From Acinetobacter vivianii (lineage in GTDB: Bacteria; Pseudomonadota; Gammaproteobacteria; Pseudomonadales; Moraxellaceae): 64,000 nt of DNA. This document shows positions 36,188-45,004 of the stretch, piece by piece (position 1 is the first letter of the stretch; the number at the start of each line of letters is the position of its first letter). Under the pieces are notes generated by a model. The model had not been told where the DNA came from. It was given only the letters and a program-made list of their open reading frames with translations, and made no database searches. The stretch is from NCBI RefSeq assembly GCF_014635885.1, contig NZ_BMDR01000011.1, positions 1-64,000 on the forward strand, in the 5' to 3' direction. A program made the translations under genes and the position numbers.

Positions 36188-36982
36188 TTATGTATTCACA
36201 TCATTGGAAAAGTACTTCTTTTTCCATGCAAAAGATTGATCTGACTGGGTTTTTGGTCGATATTCTGCCGCAATGAGACCTCGATAGTCACTTTGTAGCA
36301 ACCAATCAAAGATCTGTTTATACGGGATATTTCCTGTATCTGGCTCATGGCGGCCAGGGCAGTCGGCAAATTGGATATGTCCAATCTGGTGTAGATTTTC
36401 TTGTAGCCCAGCTAAAACATCTTCACCCATCATCGCCATATGGTAGCAGTCATATTGCATTTTTAAGGCAGGGTGGTGGACGGCCTCCAGCATTTCCTGA
36501 CCTTGTGCAATGTTCTGGATCAAAAAGCGTGGCATATCGGTACCATTAATCATCTCAAAAACAGGCTCAATTCCTTGCTCGGTCAGCATGTGGCAAGCAA
36601 GCTTCAAGTTGCTGGCCAGTGTATTCAGGCAAGGCAACAGATCTGCATCCAGCGGTTGTTTTCCTGCCAGAATATTGACCCGCGGGACATTGAGTGCATT
36701 GGCATAACGAATTGCCAGTTCAAGTGCTTGATGGAATTCAATTTCACGGCCGGGAATCCCAGCTAGACCATTACCGCCTTGCATCAGGTCGCCAGCAGGA
36801 ACATTGATCAGGCATAAAGAAAGATTATATTGTTCGAGTTGGGTGCGGATATCAATAATGTCTAATTCATAAGGAAATTGAATTTCAACCTGTTGAAATC
36901 CGTGTGCATGGGCTAAAGCAAAACGCTCAATTAAAGGGACTTCCGTAAAAATCATTGATAAATTGACTGCGAGATGGCTCAT
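36188..36982 (-). CDS. hyi: Hydroxypyruvate isomerase
   Basis: Hyi interconverts hydroxypyruvate and tartronate semialdehyde in glyoxylate and glycerate metabolism. The 264-residue protein has the xylose-isomerase-like barrel: LAVNLSMIFTEVPLIERFA at the start, EIQFPYELD, VFEMINGTDMPRFLI with a metal-binding Glu, QYDCYHMAMMGEDV, and FADCPGRHEPDTGNIPY near the end. It lies 30 bp downstream of a beta-hydroxyacid dehydrogenase gene, whose likely substrate is the product of this enzyme, forming a two-step route. Confidence 0.93.
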   Translation of the reverse strand: MSHLAVNLSMIFTEVPLIERFALAHAHGFQQVEIQFPYELDIIDIRTQLEQYNLSLCLINVPAGDLMQGGNGLAGIPGREIEFHQALELAIRYANALNVPRVNILAGKQPLDADLLPCLNTLASNLKLACHMLTEQGIEPVFEMINGTDMPRFLIQNIAQGQEMLEAVHHPALKMQYDCYHMAMMGEDVLAGLQENLHQIGHIQFADCPGRHEPDTGNIPYKQIFDWLLQSDYRGLIAAEYRPKTQSDQSFAWKKKYFSNDVNT

Positions 36983-37012
36983 ATTCTGACTCCCTGAATC
37001 AATAGACCCTGT

Positions 37013-37879
37013 TTATTGTTCTATAACTTTGATAATAGTAGCTAAATCCTTCTCGGCAAAGCCATTTTCTTGGTGGGCTTGTAACTGTAGTAGAGCTTTT
37101 TGTGCCACAGGTATCTTTAAGTTAAAACTTTGTGCGAGTTGTAGTGCATTGTTGAGGTCTTTTGACAAAGTTTGCACTTTCCATTGCACAGGTTCAAAGG
37201 TATCAGTCGCCATACGAGGGGCAAGAATCTGGAACGGTTTTGAGTCGGCAAAGCCGCCTGCAAGGGCGGGCGCCAGTAGGGTGGTATCTACACCTGCCTG
37301 ATCTGCCAGTGCCACCGCTTCAGCAATTAAAGTGCTGTTGGCAGCCACAATCAGTTGATTGCAAATCTTGGTGGCCTGACCTGTACCAGATTCACCCATA
37401 CGGGTCACCCGCTGAGAAAGAACTTGATAAATTGGAGCAAGTTGCTGGATGGTTGCTGCATCTCCCCCTGCAAAAATGACTAAGCTTCCTTGTTCAGCGC
37501 CCATGGTTCCGCCTGATACGGGAGAGTCAATCCATGTCACTCCCTGTTGCTGTGCTGCTTGTGCGAGGTTTAGCGTAGCGGCAACGGACAAACTGGAAAA
37601 ATCAACAATGATTTGCTGCGCTTTTAAGTTAGGTTGAATCTGAGAAAAGACATTTTGAACTGCCTGATCATCTGCCAGACAAGTCAAAATGACGGGATAA
37701 TTTTCAATTTCTTTCAATTCTAGACTTTGAGCACCTTGTTGGATCAGTGCTTCACATGCATGTGGGCTACGGTTCCAGACTGCCACGCGATAACCTGCTT
37801 GCAGCAGCCTGCTCGCCATACGTGTCCCCATTAAACCCATACCTAGAAATGCGATTGGTGTTTGTTGATTAACATGCAT
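37013..37879 (-). CDS. Beta-hydroxyacid dehydrogenase, probable tartronate semialdehyde reductase
   Basis: The 288-residue protein belongs to the 3-hydroxyisobutyrate/tartronate semialdehyde reductase family. It has the NAD(P) motif IAFLGMGLMGTRMASRLLQAGY, the substrate-binding DSPVSGGTMGAEQG and the catalytic Lys region GTGQATKICNQLIVAANS. Being next to hyi, it most likely reduces tartronate semialdehyde to glycerate (GarR/GlxR role). A 3-hydroxyisobutyrate role is less likely but cannot be excluded. The upstream crotonase gene may be part of the same transcript. Confidence 0.9.
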   Translation of the reverse strand: MHVNQQTPIAFLGMGLMGTRMASRLLQAGYRVAVWNRSPHACEALIQQGAQSLELKEIENYPVILTCLADDQAVQNVFSQIQPNLKAQQIIVDFSSLSVAATLNLAQAAQQQGVTWIDSPVSGGTMGAEQGSLVIFAGGDAATIQQLAPIYQVLSQRVTRMGESGTGQATKICNQLIVAANSTLIAEAVALADQAGVDTTLLAPALAGGFADSKPFQILAPRMATDTFEPVQWKVQTLSKDLNNALQLAQSFNLKIPVAQKALLQLQAHQENGFAEKDLATIIKVIEQ

Positions 37880-37900
37880 GTGAATGTACTCTGGTTGTGC

Positions 37901-38689
37901 TTATTTATATTGACGAGGCAGGAACTCAACCTCTGGATTTTTGTCTTTCTTACGCGCAAGACTGCTATTTTTACCTAATAGTAGTTTAAGTTGCCAAAGC
38001 TTTTCTAGGCGTAATGCTTTTTCTGGCTGGTGTTCCATTGCATCCAGAACGCGTTTTGCTGCCATAATGGCATCTGGTGAACGCTGTAAAATCTCTTCTG
38101 CAATGAGATTTGCCTTTGCCAATGGATCATTGTCTAAATGTGTCACTAGACCAATTTCCTTGGCGTATTCAGCATCAAAGATACGCGCAGTCAAGGTAAG
38201 TTCTTTGGCAAGATCAACGCCAATCAGACCTTTGAGCGAACGGGTCAGTCCCATATCTGGGACGAGGCCCCAGCGACTTTCCATAATCGACATTTGAGTG
38301 GTTGGTGTTGCAATGCGAATGTCCGCTGCAAGTGCCAGTTGCATGCCCGCGCCAAAGCAATAGCCTTCAATAGCTGCAATCACAGGGATCGGCAGGTTCT
38401 GCCAGATTAAAAATGCTTTTTGAAACAGGCTTTGTCCTGGCTTGATCAATTCCCATGCTGCAAATGCTGTATTCTTCGGATTATTTAGATCAGACAGGTC
38501 GATGCCAGCACTAAATACATTGGCTTCACCCGTTAAGATGACACAACGGATTGAACGGTCTTTTTCAATTTTTTTTGCGGTTGCGACCAGTTCTTTTAGC
38601 AGGGCAAAGCTCATTGCATTGCGTTTGTCTGGTCGGTTTAAAGAAACGGTCGCAATTCCATTGTTCTTTTCAACGCGTAAAAGTGCCAT
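37901..38689 (-). CDS. Enoyl-CoA hydratase/isomerase (crotonase) family protein
   Basis: The 262-residue protein has the crotonase fold, with the oxyanion-hole segments VFSAGIDLSDLNN (near residue 60-70) and GYCFGAGMQLALAADIRIAT, and MSIMESRWGLVPDMGLTRSL with an acidic residue at the usual active-site place. A Lys-rich C-terminus follows. The reaction (hydratase, isomerase or other CoA chemistry) cannot be told. It lies 21 bp upstream of the hydroxyacid dehydrogenase gene. Confidence 0.9.
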   Translation of the reverse strand: MALLRVEKNNGIATVSLNRPDKRNAMSFALLKELVATAKKIEKDRSIRCVILTGEANVFSAGIDLSDLNNPKNTAFAAWELIKPGQSLFQKAFLIWQNLPIPVIAAIEGYCFGAGMQLALAADIRIATPTTQMSIMESRWGLVPDMGLTRSLKGLIGVDLAKELTLTARIFDAEYAKEIGLVTHLDNDPLAKANLIAEEILQRSPDAIMAAKRVLDAMEHQPEKALRLEKLWQLKLLLGKNSSLARKKDKNPEVEFLPRQYK

Positions 38690-38764
38690 CTGTCTTACTC
38701 TTATTGTGTTCGATGAGGCAGCATAGCATGAGTGTCAGAGTTGAAACATGACACCCCAGTCACG

Positions 38765-41575
38765 TTAACTGTCGTGTGCATGCAAGATTAAATTTGCTGC
38801 CTGTCTGACTTGTTCAATTGCAGTATTTAGCTCACTGAAACGATGATTGGTTTCACGGATAAATTGATCATCTGCTTTGCGACGCTCTTTACGTAAGGTT
38901 GAGACAAACTGTTCAAATTCACCTGAAACCTGTTGCAGGTTTGGCGTGCCGACATAACGTGTTGCGCCATATAAACGATGCAGCACATGCTCAAGTTGTG
39001 GAAAGTCTTCCATTTCAATCAATTGCTGCATTTCAGCAAGTTCAGTGTCAAAACTATCGACCAGCATGCCTAACAGGTCTTGCGCCAGATCTTCTTTATT
39101 GGCAGCCAGCTGAATACTTTGTTGCCAGTTAAGGATGTTTGGATCAATCGATTCGATTGGGCGTTTTTGTTCAATATTGACTGGCTGGGCACTAAAGTTA
39201 TTCTTGGTCCAATGTGTCAGGATTTGAATGATCTGTTCCATCTGAATCGGTTTGGTTACGTAATCGTTCATGCCGACTTTGAGTAACTTCTGCTTTTCGT
39301 CTGCCAGTGCATGTGCGGTGAGGGCAATGATTGGCAGTTGCATGCCATTATCTAGAGTTGATTCTAAAGAGCGAATCGCACGGGTGGTATCAATACCTGA
39401 CATCACAGGCATTTGAATATCCATAAACACCAGATCAAATGGTGGTGATTTTTGTTCAATACGTTCCTGAATAATGTCGATGGCTTTTTGCCCACTTAAT
39501 GCTTTGGTGGTGGTGACATTGAGTTCACCCAGTAAAGCTTCAAGCACAATCAGGTTGGGTAGATGATCATCAACCGCTAGGACGTGTAGACCTTGACCAT
39601 TAAAGTCTTCAGGTTCCTGTTCAAAAATAGGCTGGTTGCCGAGTAACTGAACCAGTTCGCGACGACTGAGCGGTTGATAGAGTGGACGTGCGCGATATTC
39701 ATTAAGCATATTCGGATCAAGGCTCATCTGGTAGCCATAAACCGCAAGATTGCCGTGATAACGCTGACGGATTTCTTTTAGTAATGCTTCGGTATCGCCG
39801 CTGTGATCAACAATCAGCCAAGTGCTTTCTTGTTGATTGAGATGATTTAAACGACTGAACAGATCCAGAATAGATTGGGTTTCGATATGTGAAACACGAT
39901 AATTTTCCAGATATGAGCGCAGAACGCTGGCTGTTGCAGGATGGGCCAGATAAGACACTACTTGCAAATAGTCAAAATGAGGATGTTCCACAAACTCATT
40001 TTGTTCTTCCACTTTAAAGGATGCTGTAAACCAGAAGGTCGAGCCTTTTTCTGTTGGCGCGCGTTCCTGATTATCCTCAAAGCCAATCTGACCATGCATC
40101 AAATGTACAAGCTGCTTGGAAATAGCCAGACCGAGTCCAGTACCGCCAAATTGACGGGTAACCGAGGCATCCCCTTGAGAAAAGGATTCAAATAATTTTT
40201 TACGATCAGTACCGCTTAAGCCAATACCACTGTCCTGTACGCTGAAATGCAATAGACATTGTCCAATCTCATCATCTTCCATACGCACCCGTACGATAAT
40301 TTCACCATCAGGGGTAAATTTGATCGCATTGGAAATTAGGTTGGTCAGAATCTGTTTAAAGCGTAGCGCATCACCGACTACATGCTGTGGAATATTTTCA
40401 GCATAATAGAAGGCCATATTGATATGCTTTTGTGCCGCCAGCGGCGAGAGCATATCCATTACATCGAAGATAGCTTCTTCAAGGTCAAACGGGGCGGTTT
40501 CGAGTTCTAATTTGCCCGCATCAATTTTAGAAAAGTCCAGTACATCATTAATCAGTGCCAATAGGTGCGCAGAGGATTTTCGAATGGTTTGCAGATAGAG
40601 ATTTTGTTCATTGCTCAGGTTTTGCTGACGCAGCAACAAATGAATAAAGCCATCAATACTGTTCAGTGGTGTTCTGAGCTCATGACTGATATTGGCCAAG
40701 AAAACAGACTTGGACTGATTCGATGAAATCGCTTGGTCACGCGCCTGACGATAGGTAATGTTCTGAACTTCTAAGGTATCTAAGGTTCTGCGTAAATCTT
40801 CTTCTGTCTGTTCGGTATGTTCTTTTAATTCGAGAAAGCTAAAGTGCAAGCGTTTCACCACGTTGGCAATGTCACGCTGGAGTAAACGCAGTTCACCAGT
40901 ACTGTTTACGACAATGTGCTGATCAAGCGTATCCGCGTTGAGACGTTGCATCTGCATACGAATCTCATAGATGGGTGCGAGCCAGCGGCGGGAGAACACA
41001 TTCAGGCAGAACAGTAAAATCAGAATGGTCAATAAGCCTGTGACCACCAATGAAAGTAAAACTTTATAGCGAGCTAGTTCCAGTGGTTGATTATCCAGCT
41101 CAATCATCAGCCAGACAGAGTCAGGATTACCGCTCTCCAGTTTTGCGCCATAAATATTGTTGTGATTATGCGAAATAGGGCCAAAAAAATTACTGTTATT
41201 GGGGAAGTTAGGCCAGAAGCGGTTGTTTTGATAACCGACACTTAAATAGGTCTGTCCTTTGTTATCAATCAGCACCGCACGTTGTAAATTCTTTTCATCA
41301 AACATTTTTTGCATGATGTTTTGCGCACGATCATATTGATCTGGTTGCTCTTGAACCAGCTTTAATAAATCATTCGCCGTTTGATGATAGCGTGCCAAAA
41401 TCGCAGAAGCATCTGAGCGCTGTTGTTGCTTGGCTGAGTTGGTCGTTTCGGCTAAAACCCAAAGAATTCCTACACTTGTCAAAATCGCAATTGGCACAAG
41501 AATAAGTGCAATCAACTGCCCATAAGCATGATTGAGGCGTAAACGTTTCGATATGGTCTTATTGAAATTTGACAT
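38765..41575 (-). CDS. gacS: Hybrid sensor histidine kinase GacS (BarA type)
   Basis: GacS is the membrane sensor of the Gac/Rsm pathway controlling virulence, biofilm and secondary metabolism through GacA. The 936-residue protein has two membrane segments (about 20-43 and 165-187) around a periplasmic domain. Then come HAMP, HisKA with the phosphorylated His near residue 297 (NISHELRTPLNS), HATPase_c (NLISNAIKFTP, GGTGLGLAISKQL), a degenerate receiver, and a true receiver with Asp near 717 (LVFMDIQMPVMSGI). Last is an HPt domain with His near 866 (VLHRLYGATRYVG). The order is that of BarA/GacS. It is divergent from cysM. Confidence 0.95.
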   Translation of the reverse strand: MSNFNKTISKRLRLNHAYGQLIALILVPIAILTSVGILWVLAETTNSAKQQQRSDASAILARYHQTANDLLKLVQEQPDQYDRAQNIMQKMFDEKNLQRAVLIDNKGQTYLSVGYQNNRFWPNFPNNSNFFGPISHNHNNIYGAKLESGNPDSVWLMIELDNQPLELARYKVLLSLVVTGLLTILILLFCLNVFSRRWLAPIYEIRMQMQRLNADTLDQHIVVNSTGELRLLQRDIANVVKRLHFSFLELKEHTEQTEEDLRRTLDTLEVQNITYRQARDQAISSNQSKSVFLANISHELRTPLNSIDGFIHLLLRQQNLSNEQNLYLQTIRKSSAHLLALINDVLDFSKIDAGKLELETAPFDLEEAIFDVMDMLSPLAAQKHINMAFYYAENIPQHVVGDALRFKQILTNLISNAIKFTPDGEIIVRVRMEDDEIGQCLLHFSVQDSGIGLSGTDRKKLFESFSQGDASVTRQFGGTGLGLAISKQLVHLMHGQIGFEDNQERAPTEKGSTFWFTASFKVEEQNEFVEHPHFDYLQVVSYLAHPATASVLRSYLENYRVSHIETQSILDLFSRLNHLNQQESTWLIVDHSGDTEALLKEIRQRYHGNLAVYGYQMSLDPNMLNEYRARPLYQPLSRRELVQLLGNQPIFEQEPEDFNGQGLHVLAVDDHLPNLIVLEALLGELNVTTTKALSGQKAIDIIQERIEQKSPPFDLVFMDIQMPVMSGIDTTRAIRSLESTLDNGMQLPIIALTAHALADEKQKLLKVGMNDYVTKPIQMEQIIQILTHWTKNNFSAQPVNIEQKRPIESIDPNILNWQQSIQLAANKEDLAQDLLGMLVDSFDTELAEMQQLIEMEDFPQLEHVLHRLYGATRYVGTPNLQQVSGEFEQFVSTLRKERRKADDQFIRETNHRFSELNTAIEQVRQAANLILHAHDS

Positions 41576-41724
41576 AGTTCGGTCAGATTTATCATTCTGC
41601 GCAATATCTTAGCATGCTTTCTGATAAGCGCAGACATCTGCTTGCCAATAAAAAGCAGAGTGAAATGGTGCAGTATTTCTGTTTTTTTCATACAATAGTC
41701 GCCACCTTAATATCGGTGTCGATC

Positions 41725-42654
41725 ATGACGAATACGCAAACTGATTTTTTAGCAGATGAATTTTTACTTGATTATTATGTCGGTAAAACCCCTTTAGTAC
41801 GTTTGCAGCGTTTAGCGTGTCATACCCAGGCCACGGTATTAGCCAAATTAGAAGGTAACAATCCAGCAGGTTCAGTCAAGGATCGTCCTGCTTATAACAT
41901 GATTGTACAGGCAGAAAAACGTGGGCAGATTCAGCCAGGTGATACCTTGATTGAAGCCACTAGTGGCAATACAGGTATTGCTTTGGCAATGGTTGCGGCA
42001 ATGCGCGGTTATAAAATGAAGCTGATCATGCCGAACAACATGAGTCAGGAACGTAAAGATGCCATGCTGGCCTATGGTGCAGAGTTGATTGAAGTGACTC
42101 AGCAGCAAGGGATGGAAGGCGCACGTGACCTCGCTATGCAAATGCAGGCAGAAGGTAAGGGCTTTGTTCTGAACCAGTTTGGTAACCCTGATAATGTTGA
42201 AGCGCATTACCTGACTACAGGGCCTGAAATCTGGAAGCAAACAGGTGGCAAAATTACCCATTTTGTCAGCTCGATGGGCACCACAGGCACTATCATGGGT
42301 GTTTCTAAATATTTGAAAGAACAAAACCCTGATATTCAAATTGTTGGTTTACAACCTTCAGATGGTTCAAGCATCGCGGGGATTCGCCGCTGGCCTGAAG
42401 AATATCTGCCAACTATTTTTGACCGTCGTCGTGTCGACCGTATTATTGATATTCCCCAGATTGAAGCTGAAAAAACCATGCGTAAACTGGCGCGTACTGA
42501 AGGCATCAGTGCAGGTACATCTTCAGGTGGTGCAGTTTGGGCATCGATTAAAATTGCCGAAGAAACACCTGATGCCGTGATTGTCTGCATTATCTGTGAC
42601 CGCGGTGACCGTTATTTATCAACAGGTTTATTTTCAGTCCAAGATGAAGACTAA
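41725..42654 (+). CDS. cysM: Cysteine synthase B
   Basis: CysM makes cysteine from O-acetylserine and sulfide or thiosulfate with PLP. I choose the ATG at 41725 (MTNTQTDFLADEFLLDYYVG), giving 309 residues; 37 more in-frame codons upstream are hydrophobic and not family-like. The PLP lysine is near residue 52 in GSVKDRPAYNM, and the substrate loop is EATSGNTGIALAM. The C-terminal GTSSGGAVWA binds phosphate. It is divergent from gacS and followed by a hairpin. Confidence 0.95.
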   Translation: MTNTQTDFLADEFLLDYYVGKTPLVRLQRLACHTQATVLAKLEGNNPAGSVKDRPAYNMIVQAEKRGQIQPGDTLIEATSGNTGIALAMVAAMRGYKMKLIMPNNMSQERKDAMLAYGAELIEVTQQQGMEGARDLAMQMQAEGKGFVLNQFGNPDNVEAHYLTTGPEIWKQTGGKITHFVSSMGTTGTIMGVSKYLKEQNPDIQIVGLQPSDGSSIAGIRRWPEEYLPTIFDRRRVDRIIDIPQIEAEKTMRKLARTEGISAGTSSGGAVWASIKIAEETPDAVIVCIICDRGDRYLSTGLFSVQDED

Positions 42655-42680
42655 TCTCCCGTCGGGCGCTGTTATAATGA

Positions 42681-42707
42681 CAGCTCACCCTTGGTTCAAG
42701 GGAGCTG
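42681..42707 (+). other. Hairpin between cysM and the exonuclease gene
   Basis: CAGCT and AGCTG, with CCCTTG and CAAGGG inside, form a stem with a GTT loop. It follows a TATAAT hexamer at 42673-42678 and precedes the next gene by 25 bp. It may act as a weak terminator of cysM or as a leader hairpin of the next transcript. Confidence 0.45.
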
Positions 42708-42732
42708 TTTCGCTCCGTAAGGGAATTCTGAA

Positions 42733-43554
42733 ATGAATTTACGCTTTCCGATTTTAGTTTTTGATATTGAAACGCTGACCGATATAAAGGCAGGGGCTCA
42801 TCTCTATGATCTGGACTTGCCAGAAGCGGATGTGGAACAGGCACTGACCAAGATTCGCCGTCAAGAATCAGGTGTAGATTTTCAACGTCTACCGTTGCAT
42901 GAGATTGTCTGTATTTCTGGTTTATGGATTGATGAAAAAGGTTTCCGCTTGTTTTCATTCAGTCAGGAACAGAACAGCGAAGCAGAAATGCTGGCTAAGT
43001 TCTTGTCTATTTTTGATAAGAAACAGCCGACACTGGTGAGCTGGAATGGTTCGCAATTTGACTTGCCAGTGATTTTGTTTCGCGCCATGTATCATGGGCT
43101 TTCTGCGCCAAGCCTGTTTGATCAGGGTGAAATTGATCAGCAGAAGCGTTACAACAATTATCAGAACCGTTATCACCATCGTCATGTTGACCTGATGGAT
43201 GTGATGGCTATGTTTAATGGTCGTAATTTCCAGAAGCTGGATGATATTGCCTGTTTGCTGGGTTTCCCAGGTAAACGTGGTGAGACGGGCTATCATGTAC
43301 CAGACTATGTACGCACTGAACAATGGTTAAAATTGACCAGTTATTGTGAAGGCGATGTGCTGAATACATGGCTGGTCTATATCCGCTGGTTGCTGCTAAA
43401 AGGTCAGTTGAATCAAAAAGATCATCAACAGTTGATTCAAGCGACGATTGATTATTTACAAACTCAAACGCAACAAACAGAATTTTTACAGGTATGGCAA
43501 CAAACATCGCAATATACTGTATTTACCGCACCCACTTTTGCGCCAAAAAATTAG
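42733..43554 (+). CDS. Predicted 3'-5' exonuclease related to the PolB exonuclease domain
   Basis: The 273-residue protein shows the DnaQ-like acidic set: DIE near residue 11-13 (LVFDIETLTD), Asp in WNGSQFDLPVILFRAM and Asp in YCEGDVLNTWLVYI. GFPGKRGETG lies between. This matches the predicted PolB-like 3'-5' exonuclease family, soluble and acting on DNA or RNA ends. The true substrate is unknown. It is 9 bp upstream of rlmD, so the two are probably co-transcribed. Confidence 0.9.
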   Translation: MNLRFPILVFDIETLTDIKAGAHLYDLDLPEADVEQALTKIRRQESGVDFQRLPLHEIVCISGLWIDEKGFRLFSFSQEQNSEAEMLAKFLSIFDKKQPTLVSWNGSQFDLPVILFRAMYHGLSAPSLFDQGEIDQQKRYNNYQNRYHHRHVDLMDVMAMFNGRNFQKLDDIACLLGFPGKRGETGYHVPDYVRTEQWLKLTSYCEGDVLNTWLVYIRWLLLKGQLNQKDHQQLIQATIDYLQTQTQQTEFLQVWQQTSQYTVFTAPTFAPKN

Positions 43555-43563
43555 GTTCATCTT

Positions 43564-44973
43564 TTGAAACACAAAGCGAAACATCGCCCAGCCCAATATC
43601 CAACATATACCTTTCAAATCGAAGCATTTTCTCATGAAGGGCGCGGCATCGCGCATTATGGAACGCATCCTGACCATCCTAAAGAAAAGCATGGCAAGAA
43701 GGTATTTATTCGCTATGGCCTCGTTGGTGAAACGGTGCAGGCAAAGATTACCAACCAGACTTCTCGTCTTGAAGAAGCTGACATGATCAAGCTGGAAGGC
43801 GAGGCAGCTGAAGGTCGTGTTGATCCGATCTGCCCTCATTTTGGGGTATGTGGTGGCTGTAGCCTGCAACATATTCATCCTGACGAACAGATTTTGTTGA
43901 AACAGAATGTGTTGAAGTCACATTTACAACATTTTGCGGGTTTAGCGCCTGAGCAATGGTTGGCACCGATCCGTTCGGTCAAAACAGATTATCGTCGTCG
44001 TGCCCGTATCGGTGTGCGCTACATTGCCAAGCAGAACCGTTTGGTGATGGGTTTCCGTGAGCATCATAGTAATCATCTCACTGCAATCCAGCAGTGCAAT
44101 GTATTGGATCAAACTTTATCCGCAACCTTGCCTGAACTTAAGAAGTTACTCGAAAGTCTTACAGGCAAAGCCCATATTGGTCATATAGAATTGGCCATGG
44201 GCGATACCGAGGTAGCATTGCTGATTCGTCATCTGGATGAATTAAATGCGTCGGATGTCAACCAATTACGTCAGTTTACGTTACTCAAAGGATGGCAGTT
44301 GTATTTGCAGCCCAAAGGGGGCGATAGTTTACATCGCGTGGATGATTCACAGGCACCGATGCGTTTGCATTACAGTCTGGATGATTTTGCAGTCAAATTT
44401 GCATTTTCACCTTTAGACTTTACCCAAGTGAATAGTGGTGTAAATGCACAAATGATTCACTTGGCATGTGAATTGCTTCAATTACAGGAAGGGGAAAGAG
44501 TGCTTGACCTATTCTGTGGATTAGGCAATTTCTCTCTCCCGATTGCACGTCGTGTGGGTGAGACTGGTCAGGTGGTCGGTGTTGAAGCGAGTGATGAGAT
44601 GGTGCAAAGGGCAACTGAAAATGCGAAAGCAAATCAATTGTCACAGGCAGCATTCTTTTCACAAGATTTAACAAAAGACTTTTCGCATCATTCTTGGGCG
44701 AAACAGGGATTTGATGCATTATTAATTGATCCTCCACGATCAGGTGCGTTTGAGGTTATGCAATATGTACCTAATTTTGGAGCGAAAAGAATCGTTTATG
44801 TATCATGTAACCCATCAACACTGGCAAGGGATGCAGGTGTACTGGCACAATATGGCTATCAGTTGAAAAAAGCTGCGGTGATGGACATGTTTACGCATAC
44901 TGAACATGTTGAATCGATTGCCCTGTTTGAAAAGATTGAGAAGCTTGAAAAAATCGAAGAGATAAACGATTAA
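43564..44973 (+). CDS. rlmD: 23S rRNA (uracil(1939)-C(5))-methyltransferase RlmD
   Basis: RlmD (RumA) methylates U1939 of 23S rRNA. The 469-residue protein has a TRAM-like N-terminal part, Fe-S cluster cysteines in [14 protein letters not shown] (C-x5-C-x2-C), the SAM motif [21 protein letters not shown], and the catalytic Cys in [12 protein letters not shown]. The start is TTG at 43564 after AGG. It is followed by relA with 31 bp between. The rlmD-relA-mazG order is common in gammaproteobacteria. Confidence 0.96.
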   Translation: MKHKAKHRPAQYPTYTFQIEAFSHEGRGIAHYGTHPDHPKEKHGKKVFIRYGLVGETVQAKITNQTSRLEEADMIKLEGEAAEGRVDPICPHFGVCGGCSLQHIHPDEQILLKQNVLKSHLQHFAGLAPEQWLAPIRSVKTDYRRRARIGVRYIAKQNRLVMGFREHHSNHLTAIQQCNVLDQTLSATLPELKKLLESLTGKAHIGHIELAMGDTEVALLIRHLDELNASDVNQLRQFTLLKGWQLYLQPKGGDSLHRVDDSQAPMRLHYSLDDFAVKFAFSPLDFTQVNSGVNAQMIHLACELLQLQEGERVLDLFCGLGNFSLPIARRVGETGQVVGVEASDEMVQRATENAKANQLSQAAFFSQDLTKDFSHHSWAKQGFDALLIDPPRSGAFEVMQYVPNFGAKRIVYVSCNPSTLARDAGVLAQYGYQLKKAAVMDMFTHTEHVESIALFEKIEKLEKIEEIND

Positions 44974-45004
44974 AAAATGAGTTACATATCCAGAGGAGAA
45001 AGGT

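Noticed and set aside
39585..39620. Two separate genes inside gacS because of the long middle region
   Set aside because: The frame is continuous from the membrane segments to the HPt domain, and the middle is a degenerate receiver typical of GacS/BarA.
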